DNA from: Candidatus Eiseniibacteriota bacterium
GTDB taxonomy: Bacteria > Eisenbacteria > RBG-16-71-46 > SZUA-252
DNA: 33,839 nucleotides
Direction of reading: 5' to 3'
NCBI GenBank assembly: GCA_005893265.1
Contig: VBOX01000058.1
Coordinates: 1 to 33,839 of the forward strand
Of the stretch, positions 24,736 to 33,514 are shown one piece after another. The notes under the pieces are model-generated. The model was not told the DNA's origin and ran no database searches. It saw only the letters and a list, made by a program, of their open reading frames with translations. Positions within the stretch are counted from its first letter, which is position 1. Each line of letters opens with the position of its first letter. A program made the position numbers and the translations under genes.

Positions 24736-25596
24736 CTATCGCGCCATGCGCTGCGCCGGGGAGATGTGCGTCCAGGCCCCGCGCCCGCTGTACGTGACCC
24801 CGTAGCGCTCGTTCATGTAGCGCTGGAAATCCACGGTCGTGACCTTTCTCCAATCACCGAACGCGTCCGGATGCTCGGAGAGAAGCCAGTTCATGTCCTG
24901 CGTCATCTCGAGCCCGGCAGCCCCGTTCACGATGTAGGTCGGGACCTGGGAGCAGTTCTCCCGCCAGAGATCGAGCTGGATCTTGAGCTTGTCGTAAATC
25001 GCGCGACCCAGGGTCGCGTCCCCGTTCCCGAGCGGCCCGAGATCCCCCCGCTCCGCCTCGCGAACCGCGTCGACGAGCTTTTCTCCCACGACCCCGTTCG
25101 TCATCAAGAGCCCGCTGAAATCGGGGTAGGCGTTGTACAAGGGCTCGTGCTTTCCGCCCGGCGTGCGCCCAATCAGGAGCCATTGGAGCGCCTCGTCCGA
25201 TCCCACGCGCTTGACGCAGAAATCCAGGCTCGGGTTCCGCTCCAGAAAAACGTTGGCCGCGATCGGCCGGGATTTGCGGTCGTACAACAAGTGACCCCAC
25301 GTGGGATCGTAGAAGATCCGCTCGGGGAAGTAGTCGTGCGTGATCCGTCCGAGCTTGTCGATCGTTCCGCCGCCGCCGAAATCGGCGGTGACGTTTTCCA
25401 AGATCGGCTCGTTATCGGAGAGCACGAATCTCAGTCCCGGGAATCCCCCGGTGCGGGCGTAGAGGCAGCGCTCCGTCGACCAGAACACCCACCCGCGTTT
25501 CGAGTCTTTCAGGATCTCGATCCAGTCTTCCTGGCACAGGATCCCGATTTCCGGAAAAATCCGCTCGAGCTTTTCCTCCAGCTCGTTCCCCGACAA
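24736..25596 (-). CDS. C-terminal part of a frameshifted unrecognised protein
   Basis: In-frame coding actually continues upstream to about 25704 (a segment reading TGKTTAGAFWAERNEVYRR), where it meets the other part out of phase by one base. The TTG start at 25596 is therefore probably not used. This part has about 320 residues, with alternating strands and acidic loops, a YARTGGFPGLRFVLSD region, DRKSRPIAANVFLER and several conserved-looking Trp. No signal peptide or metal-binding motif is evident. I do not recognise the family. It should be read together with 25412-26812 as one gene of about 691 residues. Confidence 0.7.
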   Translation of the reverse strand: MSGNELEEKLERIFPEIGILCQEDWIEILKDSKRGWVFWSTERCLYARTGGFPGLRFVLSDNEPILENVTADFGGGGTIDKLGRITHDYFPERIFYDPTWGHLLYDRKSRPIAANVFLERNPSLDFCVKRVGSDEALQWLLIGRTPGGKHEPLYNAYPDFSGLLMTNGVVGEKLVDAVREAERGDLGPLGNGDATLGRAIYDKLKIQLDLWRENCSQVPTYIVNGAAGLEMTQDMNWLLSEHPDAFGDWRKVTTVDFQRYMNERYGVTYSGRGAWTHISPAQRMAR

Positions 25597-26812
25597 ACCC
25601 TCGCGCTCGAGGTCGATCCGATAGCGGCGCTTGAGCTCCAGTCGGCGATAGACCTCGTTCCGCTCCGCCCAGAAAGCGCCCGCGGTCGTCTTGCCGGTCG
25701 CTTTTCACCTCGCCGTGGTAGTCCGTGTTCACCGTGATTATCGTGACCTCGTCCTTGAGATCGGAGAGCGGGCAGAAGTAGACGAAGTTCGAGGTCACGA
25801 CCGCCTTCGAATCCGGGTCCCACAGGCGGGAATCCCGGAGCCGCGACGGAATGCCGAGCCTCTCGGCAGAGACGCGGGCACGCTTCAACAGCCGCAAGAA
25901 TTGCGCGTGCTCGGCCTCGCTTCGCGGCACTCCCATGAGCGACACGATCGTGACGCGCGGGGCCTTCTTCATACCGCGCTCGCGGAAGCGATTGTCGATC
26001 TGTTTCGCGATGACCATCATCTCGGCGTCCTGCGGCGGGAAGAAGTTCGTTTGGGACGTGCGCCTCAAATACGGGACGTTCCCTCTGTGCGTGTACTGCA
26101 CACCCGCGCATGAGAAGCGGCTGATCAAGGTCTTCTGCTTCGAGACGGCTTCGAGCGCCTTGAGCCAGCCGGCCGCCTCTTTCACATCCGCCTTGTGCGC
26201 GTCGAGGGTCGTCCGGGTGACCAGGCGTTTCGCCCGGCCGGTGATGACCGTGTTGAAGGAGTTCCACACCGGCCCGATGGTGGGATCGCTGGACGAATCG
26301 CGCCGCAACAGCACGTCGCCGCGGTCGTTCACGCCCAGCTCCGCGACCCCGGGGCTGAATTTCAAATAAAGCCCGTGGTCGAAGACGAGCTCGCCCAACG
26401 GGAGCTTGAGTCCGTCGAAGTGTTTCGGATTTTCGCGGGAGCGGTGGATCACGTCGAAGGGCGCGATCCAGCGTTCCTGCTCGGTGATGCCGTCTTCCCC
26501 GACGACGCGGAAGCGACGGCCCACGTTGTGAAGCGGGACCCCATTCGTGCGAAACAGATCCTGGTTGAGCGCGTCCTCCCGGACGAGCGCGATCCCGCCC
26601 GAGCGGTCGCGAAGGACTCGTTTCCCGCCCTTGCGGTCCCGAGCGCTCAGATAGGGTTCGAGATCGACGGACGGGTACGCGTGTTCGCTCACTTGGATTC
26701 CTTTTGTTTGGGGACGTTCGGCGTTGGCGCGTGGCGAGGCGGGAATCGCGGGGGACGCTCCTCCCACCGGACCCACCGCTCCCGCGGTCGCCGGACTGGC
26801 GAGCTTCTTCAT
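25412..26812 (-). CDS. N-terminal part of a frameshifted unrecognised protein
   Basis: Start ATG at 26812, with GGAGG 5 nt upstream; GTG at 26857 has no such site. Residues 1-45 are low-complexity (Ala/Pro/Gly). The globular part then begins HAYPSVDLEPYLSARD and continues with strand-rich segments to YFCPLSDLKDEVTIITV and DYHGEVK. Downstream of about position 25702 the frame runs into Arg-rich nonsense up to its stop at 25412. The true continuation lies in the +1 frame. The shift falls at an AAAA run (25702-25705 on the plus strand, TTTT). Removing one A restores V-K-A-T-G-K and a single 691-residue protein. Whether it is a sequencing error or a real lesion is unclear. Confidence 0.75.
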   Translation of the reverse strand: MKKLASPATAGAVGPVGGASPAIPASPRANAERPQTKGIQVSEHAYPSVDLEPYLSARDRKGGKRVLRDRSGGIALVREDALNQDLFRTNGVPLHNVGRRFRVVGEDGITEQERWIAPFDVIHRSRENPKHFDGLKLPLGELVFDHGLYLKFSPGVAELGVNDRGDVLLRRDSSSDPTIGPVWNSFNTVITGRAKRLVTRTTLDAHKADVKEAAGWLKALEAVSKQKTLISRFSCAGVQYTHRGNVPYLRRTSQTNFFPPQDAEMMVIAKQIDNRFRERGMKKAPRVTIVSLMGVPRSEAEHAQFLRLLKRARVSAERLGIPSRLRDSRLWDPDSKAVVTSNFVYFCPLSDLKDEVTIITVNTDYHGEVKSDRQDDRGRFLGGAERGLSPTGAQAPLSDRPRARGFVGERAGGKARADFSGNRDPVPGRLDRDPERLETRVGVLVDGALPLRPHRGIPGTEIRALR

Positions 26813-26849
26813 CGGATCCTCCGTCTTCGGCTTCGAGTCGTCTGTCACG

Positions 26850-28652
26850 TCAGTCACGCCAGGGTTGATGGCGATTTGTTATCGGGAGTCGGCGGTCCTT
26901 ACCCAAGGCGCGTGGCGTGATCCGAATCCCGGGAGGTGCCTGGCGGCGCTTGTACTCGGCCCGGTCCACCATTCGGATCACACGCTGCACGAGGGCGCGA
27001 TCGTACCCCATCGCAACGATCCGCTCTACCTCGGAGTCCTCCTCGACGTACGCCTTGAGGATGGGATCGAGCTCGTCATAAGCCGGGAGGGTGTCCGTAT
27101 CGCGCTGCCCCGGCCTCAGTTCCGCCGTAGGCTCCCGGGTCAGCGACCGCTCCGGAATCCATGGCGTCTGGGCCGCGGCGTTCCGATGCCGGGCCAGCTC
27201 GTATACGAGCGTCTTCGACACGTCCTTCAATACCGAGAAGCCGCCGGCCATGTCGCCGTAGAGAGTCGCGTAGCCGACCGACAGCTCGCTCTTGTTCCCG
27301 GTGGTGAGCACGAGCCAGGAGAACTTGTTCGAAAGCGCCATCAGAACGGTTCCACGGATTCTCGATTGGATGTTTTCTTCGGTCACGTCCTCCTGCGACG
27401 AGGCGAAGATCCGCTTCAAGCTCTCCCGGTACGCGTCGATCTCCGCTTCGATCGGCACGGTGAGTAGATCGATCTTGAGATTCTTCGCGAGCGCCGCCGC
27501 GTCCTCGCCGCTCTCTCGCGAGGTGATCCCCGAGGGCATGAAGGCGCCGGTCACGTGCGCTGGGCCCAAGGCGTCCGTGGCGATCGAGGCGGTGAGGGCG
27601 GAATCGATCCCGCCGCTCAATCCGATCACCACGTGCTCGAATCCATTTTTGGAGACGTAGTCGCGCGTCCCGAGCACGAGCGCTCGGTAGATCTCCTCGG
27701 CCCCGCTCGGGATCGTGACCTTCCGGGCGCCGAGCTTGGGGCGCGCCCGTCGGGGTATGGGGCGCAGCGTCACGACGCTCATCTCGGGAGCATCGTCGCG
27801 TTGCGCCGCGATCCGGCTCCGTGGGTCGTGGAGGCGTGCGCGGAAAACGCTCTCGAGATCGATATCCACGACCACCAGGTCTTCCTCGAATGCTCGCGCC
27901 TGCGCCAAGAGCTCGCCTTGGGGCCCATAGACGCGGCTGTTGCCGTCAAAGACCAGCTCGTCCTGGCCGCCGACGGTGTTCACGAACGCGACCACCGAAA
28001 CGCCGTCCAGGGCTCGGGTGGAGAGCATGCGGTCCCGGGCCTCGGACTTGCCGGCGTGGAAGGGAGACGAGGATAGGTTGATCACCACCTCTGCGTCGCC
28101 GTAAACGGCGAGCGCCGCGGTCGGGCCCACGGGCGTGAAGATGTCCTCGCAGATGTTCACGCCGAACGTGAGGGCGCCTCGCTTGCAGACGAAGCACTCG
28201 TTTCCGGGGCGAAAATAGCGCACTTCGTCGAACACGCCGTAATTCGGTAGGTGGCGCTTCTGGTAGATTCCCACCACCTCGCCGTCGTGCGCGATCGCGG
28301 CCGCGTTATAGACGTCGTCCGCGCGCTGCGCGAAACCCACGATTGCGGTGATCCCGGTGGTGCCGCGCGCCACCTCCTCCAGGGCCGCCTGGTTCTGGTC
28401 GAGGAACTCCGGGCGCAAAAGAAGATCCTCGGGTGGATACCCGGTCAGCGTAAGCTCGGGAAAGGCGACCAAGTCCGTCCCTTGGTCGCGGGCACGCTCG
28501 ATGGTCTCGAGGACCTTCTTGGCGTTTCCGGGGAGATCGCCGACCGTGGGATTGATCTGGGCCAGCGCGAGCCGAACGATCCGCTCGGATCGATCGCCGG
28601 CGGGCGAATCGCTGTGGCGTTTCACGGCAACAATGGTACCACGCTGGCCCAT
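26850..28652 (-). CDS. nadE: glutamine-dependent NAD+ synthetase
   Basis: About 600 residues (ATG at 28652; GTG at 28625 is an alternative, and neither has a clear ribosome binding site). The enzyme amidates nicotinic acid adenine dinucleotide to NAD+ with glutamine as the nitrogen source. The N-terminal nitrilase-type glutaminase domain has Glu66 (FPELTLTGYPPEDLL), Lys132 and Cys168 (GVNICEDIF). The C-terminal synthetase has the ATP pyrophosphatase loop SGGIDS (346-351) and the later signature GNKSELSVGYATLYGDMAGG. The C-terminus KDRRLPITNR is characteristic. Its stop lies 38 bp before the start of the frameshifted gene. It is divergent from the LOG gene. Confidence 0.93.
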   Translation of the reverse strand: MGQRGTIVAVKRHSDSPAGDRSERIVRLALAQINPTVGDLPGNAKKVLETIERARDQGTDLVAFPELTLTGYPPEDLLLRPEFLDQNQAALEEVARGTTGITAIVGFAQRADDVYNAAAIAHDGEVVGIYQKRHLPNYGVFDEVRYFRPGNECFVCKRGALTFGVNICEDIFTPVGPTAALAVYGDAEVVINLSSSPFHAGKSEARDRMLSTRALDGVSVVAFVNTVGGQDELVFDGNSRVYGPQGELLAQARAFEEDLVVVDIDLESVFRARLHDPRSRIAAQRDDAPEMSVVTLRPIPRRARPKLGARKVTIPSGAEEIYRALVLGTRDYVSKNGFEHVVIGLSGGIDSALTASIATDALGPAHVTGAFMPSGITSRESGEDAAALAKNLKIDLLTVPIEAEIDAYRESLKRIFASSQEDVTEENIQSRIRGTVLMALSNKFSWLVLTTGNKSELSVGYATLYGDMAGGFSVLKDVSKTLVYELARHRNAAAQTPWIPERSLTREPTAELRPGQRDTDTLPAYDELDPILKAYVEEDSEVERIVAMGYDRALVQRVIRMVDRAEYKRRQAPPGIRITPRALGKDRRLPITNRHQPWRD

Positions 28653-28712
28653 CCGGCGCCACCGATACGGAAGCAGCCCAAAGGGTTGCCGCTCCGCGTC
28701 GATCGAGGCAAA

Positions 28713-29246
28713 ATGAAGACATCGGTTGTCGTCTTCGGCAGCAGCCGCACGCCGCCCGGGGACCCCAACTACGATCTCGCACGGGACTTGGGTCGTGCCC
28801 TTGCTCGCCGAGGCGCTGAGGTTCGCTGCGGCGGCTACGCCGGCGTCATGGGAGCGGTCGCTGAGGGCGCGAAGGGCGCGGGCGGCCGGGTAGTCGGGTG
28901 CACGCTCGATTGGTTCGACGACACGCGAGCGCCGAATCCACACCTGGACGAGGTGATTCCTTCGCCGAACCTCGCGGGCAGAATCGAGCGACTGCTCGAG
29001 GGGACGAACGCCGCGATCGCGCTTCCGGGTGGTGTCGGCACGTTGAGCGAAGTCTTCTGGCTCTGGACCCTTCTCATGCACGGAAAAGGAATGAACCGGA
29101 AGCTCGTGCTCCTGGGCGAGCCGTGGCGTGACCTCCTGGAGGTCTTGTCGCGCCGCTTCGAGGTGGATGCTCCCATCCGCGCCCTTGTGGATCTGGCCGC
29201 GACCGCCGAGCGAGCGGCTGATCTCGCGTGCGGAGGGCCGGCGTGA
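28713..29246 (+). CDS. LOG-family Rossmann protein
   Basis: 177 residues. Start ATG at 28713 with GAGG upstream. The family includes cytokinin riboside 5'-monophosphate phosphoribohydrolases and other nucleoside-monophosphate hydrolases. The GGYAGVMG loop (40-47) and the signature PGGVGTLSE (105-113) are both present, the latter carrying the catalytic Glu. The actual substrate is unclear. The next gene starts at the overlapping GTGA, so it is translationally coupled to a luxE-like gene; that association is unusual for a stand-alone nucleotide hydrolase. Confidence 0.85.
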   Translation: MKTSVVVFGSSRTPPGDPNYDLARDLGRALARRGAEVRCGGYAGVMGAVAEGAKGAGGRVVGCTLDWFDDTRAPNPHLDEVIPSPNLAGRIERLLEGTNAAIALPGGVGTLSEVFWLWTLLMHGKGMNRKLVLLGEPWRDLLEVLSRRFEVDAPIRALVDLAATAERAADLACGGPA

Positions 29247-30448
29247 CCGCCCGCGAGATCCCAGGCACCGACCCGACGCGCAAGATGGAGGCGGATCTCG
29301 TCCGCTTCATCTCGGAGGCGGGGTGGGAGGAGGCGCACACGCGCCGGGCGGAGGCTGCCTTCTCGGACCTCGCGATTCGGTCCTTCCGCATCCAGTGCGA
29401 CACGATACCGGAGTACGGGGCGTACGCACGACATGTCGGGCGATGGTCCGGCAGGTCGGGTGATTGGCGCGAAATTCCGCCGGTGCCCTGTTCGGCCTTC
29501 AAGGAGCACGGCCTGAGCGCGGCGCGAGCCGGGGACGGGGCGGCGGTTAGAGGCGAAGCGCCGGCATCCCCCGCCGTCACGTTCGAGACGAGCGGGACGA
29601 CGATCACGAGACCAGGCCGTGTGCAGCTCAAGTCGACCCGCCTCTATGAGACGTCGCTTCTCAAGAGCTTCGCTCGGCACCTCCTGCCGGACGGAGCGCG
29701 GCTCAAGATCATCATCTTCGGACCCACGCGCGCGGAATCGCCGCACTCCTCGCTCTGGTTCATGGCCGACCGTGTCGCTGGCCGATTGTGCGACGCTCCA
29801 ATATGGATCGTCGAACACGGAGAACCACGATGGGAGCGCGCCGACGCGGAGCTCGCGCGTTCCCGCGACGATAGGGTGCCGGTCCTTCTCCTCGGCACCA
29901 CGCTTCTCCTCCGCGCCTACGTCGAGCGGTGCGATCGGAGGGGGCTCCGCTTCGCGCTCCCCCCAGGAAGCCGGGCGATGGATACCGGAGGGGCGAAGGG
30001 AACGCGGGTCGAGCTTCTCCGGAACGACATCGCCGCTTCCTTTCACAGCGTGCTCGGGATTCCGCCAACGCACCTTGTGAACGAATATGGGATGGCGGAA
30101 ATGGGGAGCCAATTCTATGAAGACACGCTCCTCGCCGCGCACGAGCGGCGCCCGGCGCGGGCCGGGTTCGTGATCCCTCCCTGGGTGCGCACCCGCGTGC
30201 TCGATCCGGAGACGATGCTCGATCTGCCCGAAGGCAGACCGGGGCTCCTCGTCCACTACGACCTCGCGAACCTCGACGTGCCGCTCGCGATTCAGACCGA
30301 GGATGTCGGCGCCGTCGCGGGCAACCGGCTCACGCTCGAGGGTCGCCTCCGCGAGGCGGAGCGGCGCGGGTGCTCGCTCCCGTTCGAGCAATTCCTCGAG
30401 CGCGAACGCGGGGCGCGAGCGGACCCCGCGCCGGGCATGCCGCGATGA
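29243..30448 (+). CDS. LuxE-like acyl-protein synthetase
   Basis: 401 residues. Start GTG at 29243, overlapping the LOG stop (GTGA), with GGAGG upstream. An adenylating enzyme of the LuxE/PaaK group: it activates a fatty acid with ATP and carries it on a Cys for the reductase. Visible: FETSGTT (114-120, the ATP/phosphate loop), NEYGMAEMGS (280-289) and a C-terminal RGCSLPFEQFL with Cys377, which matches the acyl-acceptor Cys near the C-terminus of LuxE. It overlaps the LuxC-like reductase gene by ATGA. The two proteins should form an acid-to-aldehyde complex. No luciferase (luxAB), thioesterase luxD or quorum regulator is present. Confidence 0.88.
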   Translation: MTAREIPGTDPTRKMEADLVRFISEAGWEEAHTRRAEAAFSDLAIRSFRIQCDTIPEYGAYARHVGRWSGRSGDWREIPPVPCSAFKEHGLSAARAGDGAAVRGEAPASPAVTFETSGTTITRPGRVQLKSTRLYETSLLKSFARHLLPDGARLKIIIFGPTRAESPHSSLWFMADRVAGRLCDAPIWIVEHGEPRWERADAELARSRDDRVPVLLLGTTLLLRAYVERCDRRGLRFALPPGSRAMDTGGAKGTRVELLRNDIAASFHSVLGIPPTHLVNEYGMAEMGSQFYEDTLLAAHERRPARAGFVIPPWVRTRVLDPETMLDLPEGRPGLLVHYDLANLDVPLAIQTEDVGAVAGNRLTLEGRLREAERRGCSLPFEQFLERERGARADPAPGMPR

Positions 30449-31929
30449 CGCAGGGGCTCTTTGACGCTTTCTATCTTCCGCCCGACGTGGAGCGGGACGC
30501 CGACACGAGCGTCCAACGGTTCGGCCCGCCCCACGACGCGATCGAGCTGAGGCTCGCGACGGTCAGCCCAGCCTCGATCGAGACCTGGGTCGAGGCGATC
30601 CGCTCGGCGCGCGCGGAGCATCTCGCGCGCCGGCCCGCGGCCGAGATCCATCGCGTGCTCGAGCGCGTCGCGCAGCGGTTCCTGGATCCGCAGAGTCCCG
30701 TACGCCGGAACGCCATCGCGTGGCTCGCGCACTCCGGACGTTTCTCGACCCCGATGATCGAGCGGGCGCTCACGGACACCTTCGGTCCTCTTTCGGCGGG
30801 CGGCGTTTCGCGCTGGGTCGCCTCGGAGGTGGGGTCGGCGACCGCGCTCGACCACCCCACGCCCGATCGGAAGGGGATTCCGCGACAGGCGTTCGGTCCC
30901 GAGTGGATGCTCCAGATCTACGCTGGGAACGTGCCCGGGCTACCGGTTTGGCCCTTCTACTCGGCGCTCGCCATGAAGTCGGCGCTCTTCGCGAAGGCCT
31001 CCTCACAGGAGCCGGTCTTGGCACCGCTCCTCGCGAGGACGATCGCGGAGGAGGACCGGGGCCTGGGCGCTTGCATTGCCGTCGTGTGGTGGAAAGGGGG
31101 AACCATCGAGCTTGACCGCGCGGCCGTACGACGCGCGCCCGCGGTGCTCGCGTTCGGAGGAGAGAACTCGACGATGAGCATCGCCCGCGAAACGCACCCG
31201 GAAGCCAAGATCGTGATCCACGGCTCGAAAGTGAGCGTCGCGTACATCTCCAGGGCCTCGCTCACGCGCCCGGGTCTGGGGAGCCTCGCGGCGCGGGCCG
31301 CGTTCGACGTCGCGCTCTACGATCAGCAGGGCTGCCTCTCGCCACACGCGTTCTACGTCGAGCGCGGTGGGGATGTCGGACCCGCGGCCTTCGCGTCGGC
31401 CCTGGGCGGGGCGCTCGAGACGCTCCGCGACGGGCTGCCCCGACGCGAGCCCGAAGCGAGCCAGGCCGCGCGCGTGCAGCTTTATCGTGCGCAGGCGCAT
31501 TTCGAGGAGGCAACCGGAAGTCGAGGCACGCAGGTCCTTGCTTCGAGCGAGGGGACCGACTGGACCCTGGTCTACGAGGACGGTGCGCGCTTCGAGCCCA
31601 CGCCCGCGTATCGCACGGTGCGCGTCCACGCGGTGGACGGGGTGCAGGAAGTCGAGGCGGCGCTTGCGCCGGCCGCGCGCTTTATCGAGGCGATCGGGCT
31701 CGAGGCAAAGGGCCGGGAGAGGGTTGCCTTAGCCGCGGCCCTGGCGGCGATGGGGGTCCCGCGTATCGCGCCCCTGGGGGCGCTCCAAAGTCCGTCCCTG
31801 GTGGGGACGCACGGCGGGCTACACCGGCTCCTGCCGTTCCTGCGATGGACGACCGTCGAGACCGGGCCCCGCTCTTCCGCGGTCCGTCGGCCGCATCGAC
31901 CCAAGCGAAAATCCGGCAGGTCGCGCTAG
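30445..31929 (+). CDS. LuxC-like acyl-CoA/acyl-protein reductase
   Basis: 494 residues. ATG at 30445 overlaps the LuxE stop. The aldehyde-dehydrogenase-fold enzyme uses NADPH to reduce acyl groups to fatty aldehyde. The family core is present: YAGNVPGLPVWPF (159-171, nucleotide binding), SSQEPVLAPLLA and the active Cys297 in YDQQGCLSPHAFYVE, matching the essential Cys of LuxC. The length is about the same as LuxC (about 480). The C-terminus is basic (RPHRPKRKSGRSR), which is odd for LuxC and may be an extension. Its stop TAG shares the CTAG tetranucleotide with the stop of the convergent cupredoxin gene. Confidence 0.88.
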   Translation: MTQGLFDAFYLPPDVERDADTSVQRFGPPHDAIELRLATVSPASIETWVEAIRSARAEHLARRPAAEIHRVLERVAQRFLDPQSPVRRNAIAWLAHSGRFSTPMIERALTDTFGPLSAGGVSRWVASEVGSATALDHPTPDRKGIPRQAFGPEWMLQIYAGNVPGLPVWPFYSALAMKSALFAKASSQEPVLAPLLARTIAEEDRGLGACIAVVWWKGGTIELDRAAVRRAPAVLAFGGENSTMSIARETHPEAKIVIHGSKVSVAYISRASLTRPGLGSLAARAAFDVALYDQQGCLSPHAFYVERGGDVGPAAFASALGGALETLRDGLPRREPEASQAARVQLYRAQAHFEEATGSRGTQVLASSEGTDWTLVYEDGARFEPTPAYRTVRVHAVDGVQEVEAALAPAARFIEAIGLEAKGRERVALAAALAAMGVPRIAPLGALQSPSLVGTHGGLHRLLPFLRWTTVETGPRSSAVRRPHRPKRKSGRSR

Positions 31930-32297
31930 GGGTTGACGACGAGCGTGGCCGTCATGCTCGGGTGGATGGCGCAGTGATACGGAAAGGACCCGGCCGTATT
32001 CATCTGGATCGCAGCGCTCGTAGAGCCGTTGGCGATTCCGCCGGTGTCCCACGCGCCGCCGTCCGCGGTGGCCGTGTGCGTGATGCCGCGCGTGTTGCGC
32101 CAGGCTACCGTCTGCCCCTTGTTGACCGTAACGGGCGAGGAACCGAACGCCCCGGATCCCATGTCCGCGACGATGTCGATCGTCACGTTGGCTCCACCGC
32201 CGGGTGCCACGGGGTTCGACTTCTTCTTGCAAGAAAGTGCGGTAAGGCCGAGCACGAGGATCAAGATGGCTAGCAGCGCGCCCTGGATCAGCTTCAT
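31926..32297 (-). CDS. cupredoxin lipoprotein (plastocyanin-like)
   Basis: Start ATG at 32297 with GGAGG. 123 residues. Residues 1-22 are a lipoprotein signal with lipobox LTALSC and acylation Cys23. The mature domain is a small blue-copper fold: His74, then Cys109, His112 and Met115 in the HCAIHPSM motif are the type 1 copper ligands. It should shuttle electrons or bind copper at the outer surface of a membrane. Its 3' end overlaps the luxC stop by 4 bp. Confidence 0.9.
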   Translation of the reverse strand: MKLIQGALLAILILVLGLTALSCKKKSNPVAPGGGANVTIDIVADMGSGAFGSSPVTVNKGQTVAWRNTRGITHTATADGGAWDTGGIANGSTSAAIQMNTAGSFPYHCAIHPSMTATLVVNP

Positions 32298-32515
32298 GAA
32301 AACCTCCAGAAGGAATGGACTCCGGCTCACATCAATATACACCAGCGAACCTACGGTGGTGACCCCCGGTTGTCCTGGCCATCTGTCGCGGCCCGGGGCT
32401 TGGACCCCGCCAGGCGATTGAAACATCTAACTCACTATACGTACACATGTTATCTCAAATATTGACCAACCATTGAATCCGCTCAACACCCGAGGCTCCC
32501 GGGCCGAAATTTTCG

Positions 32516-32546
32516 TTAGACTCTAACCTTTGCGTAAGGGTAAGAT
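32516..32546 (+). promoter_or_regulatory. MerR-type promoter with 19-bp spacer
   Basis: -35 TAGACT (32516-32521) and -10 TAAGAT (32541-32546) are separated by 19 bp, the overlong spacer typical of MerR-regulated promoters. The spacer region holds an imperfect dyad, TAACCTTT-GCGT-AAGGGTAA (32524-32543). Position and geometry suggest autoregulation of the following operon. The rest of the 32298-32568 gap shows no gene. Confidence 0.45.
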
Positions 32547-32568
32547 GTGGATGTCCGGGAGGTATCGT

Positions 32569-33102
32569 ATGGAAGCCGTCATATCGAAGCATCTCAAGGT
32601 TGGCGACTTGGCAAGGCAGACCGGCAAGTCGGTCCGGGCGCTCAGGCTTTACGAGGAGCTCGACCTGCTCCACCCGGTTGCGCGCAGCAACGGGGGATTC
32701 CGGCTGTACGACGAGTCCGCCATCACGCGAATCCGGTGGATCGAGCTCCTCCAAGAAACGGGGCTTTCGCTTCACCAGATTCAGGGCCTTCTCGAGGCCT
32801 GGCACGGAAGCAGGTACGGCCCCGAGGCGATGGCGGTCGTGCGTGAGACCTTCCAGACGAAGCTCACGGAGACGCGCCAGGCGATCATTCGCTACGAGAC
32901 GCTCGCGCGCGAGCTGGAAGGAACGCTTGAGTATCTGCGCACCTGCCAAGCGTGCCGGCCGCCGCGGACGACGCAGCAGGACTGCCCGCATTGCCCCGAG
33001 GATCATGGCATGAAGCAGGAGCCGGCGCTCGTCGCGGGCTTCCACACCGACCCGGGCCGGTCCGAGAGAATCCTCCTCCACGTCGCGCCGGAGAACCCAT
33101 GA
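32569..33102 (+). CDS. MerR-family regulator with C-terminal Cys cluster
   Basis: Start ATG at 32569 with GGGAGGT. 177 residues. The N-terminal winged HTH (9-77) has LKVGDLARQTGKSVRALRLY and GGFRLYDESAITRIRWI. A dimerisation helix follows at about 90-122. The C-terminus has Cys126-x2-Cys129-x9-Cys139-x2-Cys142, with His141 and His146 near. In SoxR a C-terminal Cys cluster holds a 2Fe-2S centre, though with different spacing. Here the cluster could bind Fe-S or a metal. It heads a cluster of sufA-like and sufC genes with an ATGA overlap, so an iron-sulfur status regulator is a natural inference. Confidence 0.9.
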   Translation: MEAVISKHLKVGDLARQTGKSVRALRLYEELDLLHPVARSNGGFRLYDESAITRIRWIELLQETGLSLHQIQGLLEAWHGSRYGPEAMAVVRETFQTKLTETRQAIIRYETLARELEGTLEYLRTCQACRPPRTTQQDCPHCPEDHGMKQEPALVAGFHTDPGRSERILLHVAPENP

Positions 33103-33491
33103 GCGGAGAGCCAAGCAACGATATGCGCACGACGGAAACCGAGACCCGCGAACCCGAGGGGGCGCGCTCCATCTCCCTCACGCCCGCCGCCGTTACCTAC
33201 GTGAAGCGTATCCGCGGGAACGAAGGGAAGGAAGGACAGGCGCTTCGAATCGGGGTCAAGGCGGGGGGCTGCTCGGGGTACAGTTACTTTCTCGGCTTCA
33301 CGACGGAACGCCGCGGCAGCGACACCGTGCTCGAATACGAAGACTTGACCGTTTATATCGATCCGCGCTCGCTGGAGGTTCTGGCGGGGACGGAGATCGA
33401 TTACCAACGCGGGCTATTGGGAACCGGCATCCAGTTCAAGAACCCGCGCGTCAAAAAGACATGTGGATGCGGGGACAGCTTCACACTTTAG
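33099..33491 (+). CDS. sufA: HesB/IscA/SufA-type Fe-S carrier
   Basis: 130 residues. ATG at 33099 overlaps the regulator stop. The three ligand cysteines are present: Cys58 in AGGCSGYSY, and Cys122 and Cys124 in TCGCGDSF. It accepts nascent clusters from the SufBCD scaffold and hands them to client proteins. The first about 20 residues are polar and family-untypical; an internal ATG at 33123 is an alternative start. A-type naming (SufA versus ErpA) is uncertain; the context beside sufC favours SufA. Confidence 0.9.
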   Translation: MSGEPSNDMRTTETETREPEGARSISLTPAAVTYVKRIRGNEGKEGQALRIGVKAGGCSGYSYFLGFTTERRGSDTVLEYEDLTVYIDPRSLEVLAGTEIDYQRGLLGTGIQFKNPRVKKTCGCGDSFTL

Positions 33492-33514
33492 GTCAGGACA
33501 AACGGAAGGAGAAC

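Noticed and set aside
25702-25705. Programmed ribosomal frameshift site
   Set aside because: The AAAAGC context is not a usual slippery heptamer and the needed shift is +1, without a following pseudoknot that I can see; an error or lesion is simpler.
28835-30391. 518-residue minus-strand frame opposite the LOG and luxE genes
   Set aside because: Antisense shadow; the plus-strand genes have intact catalytic motifs.
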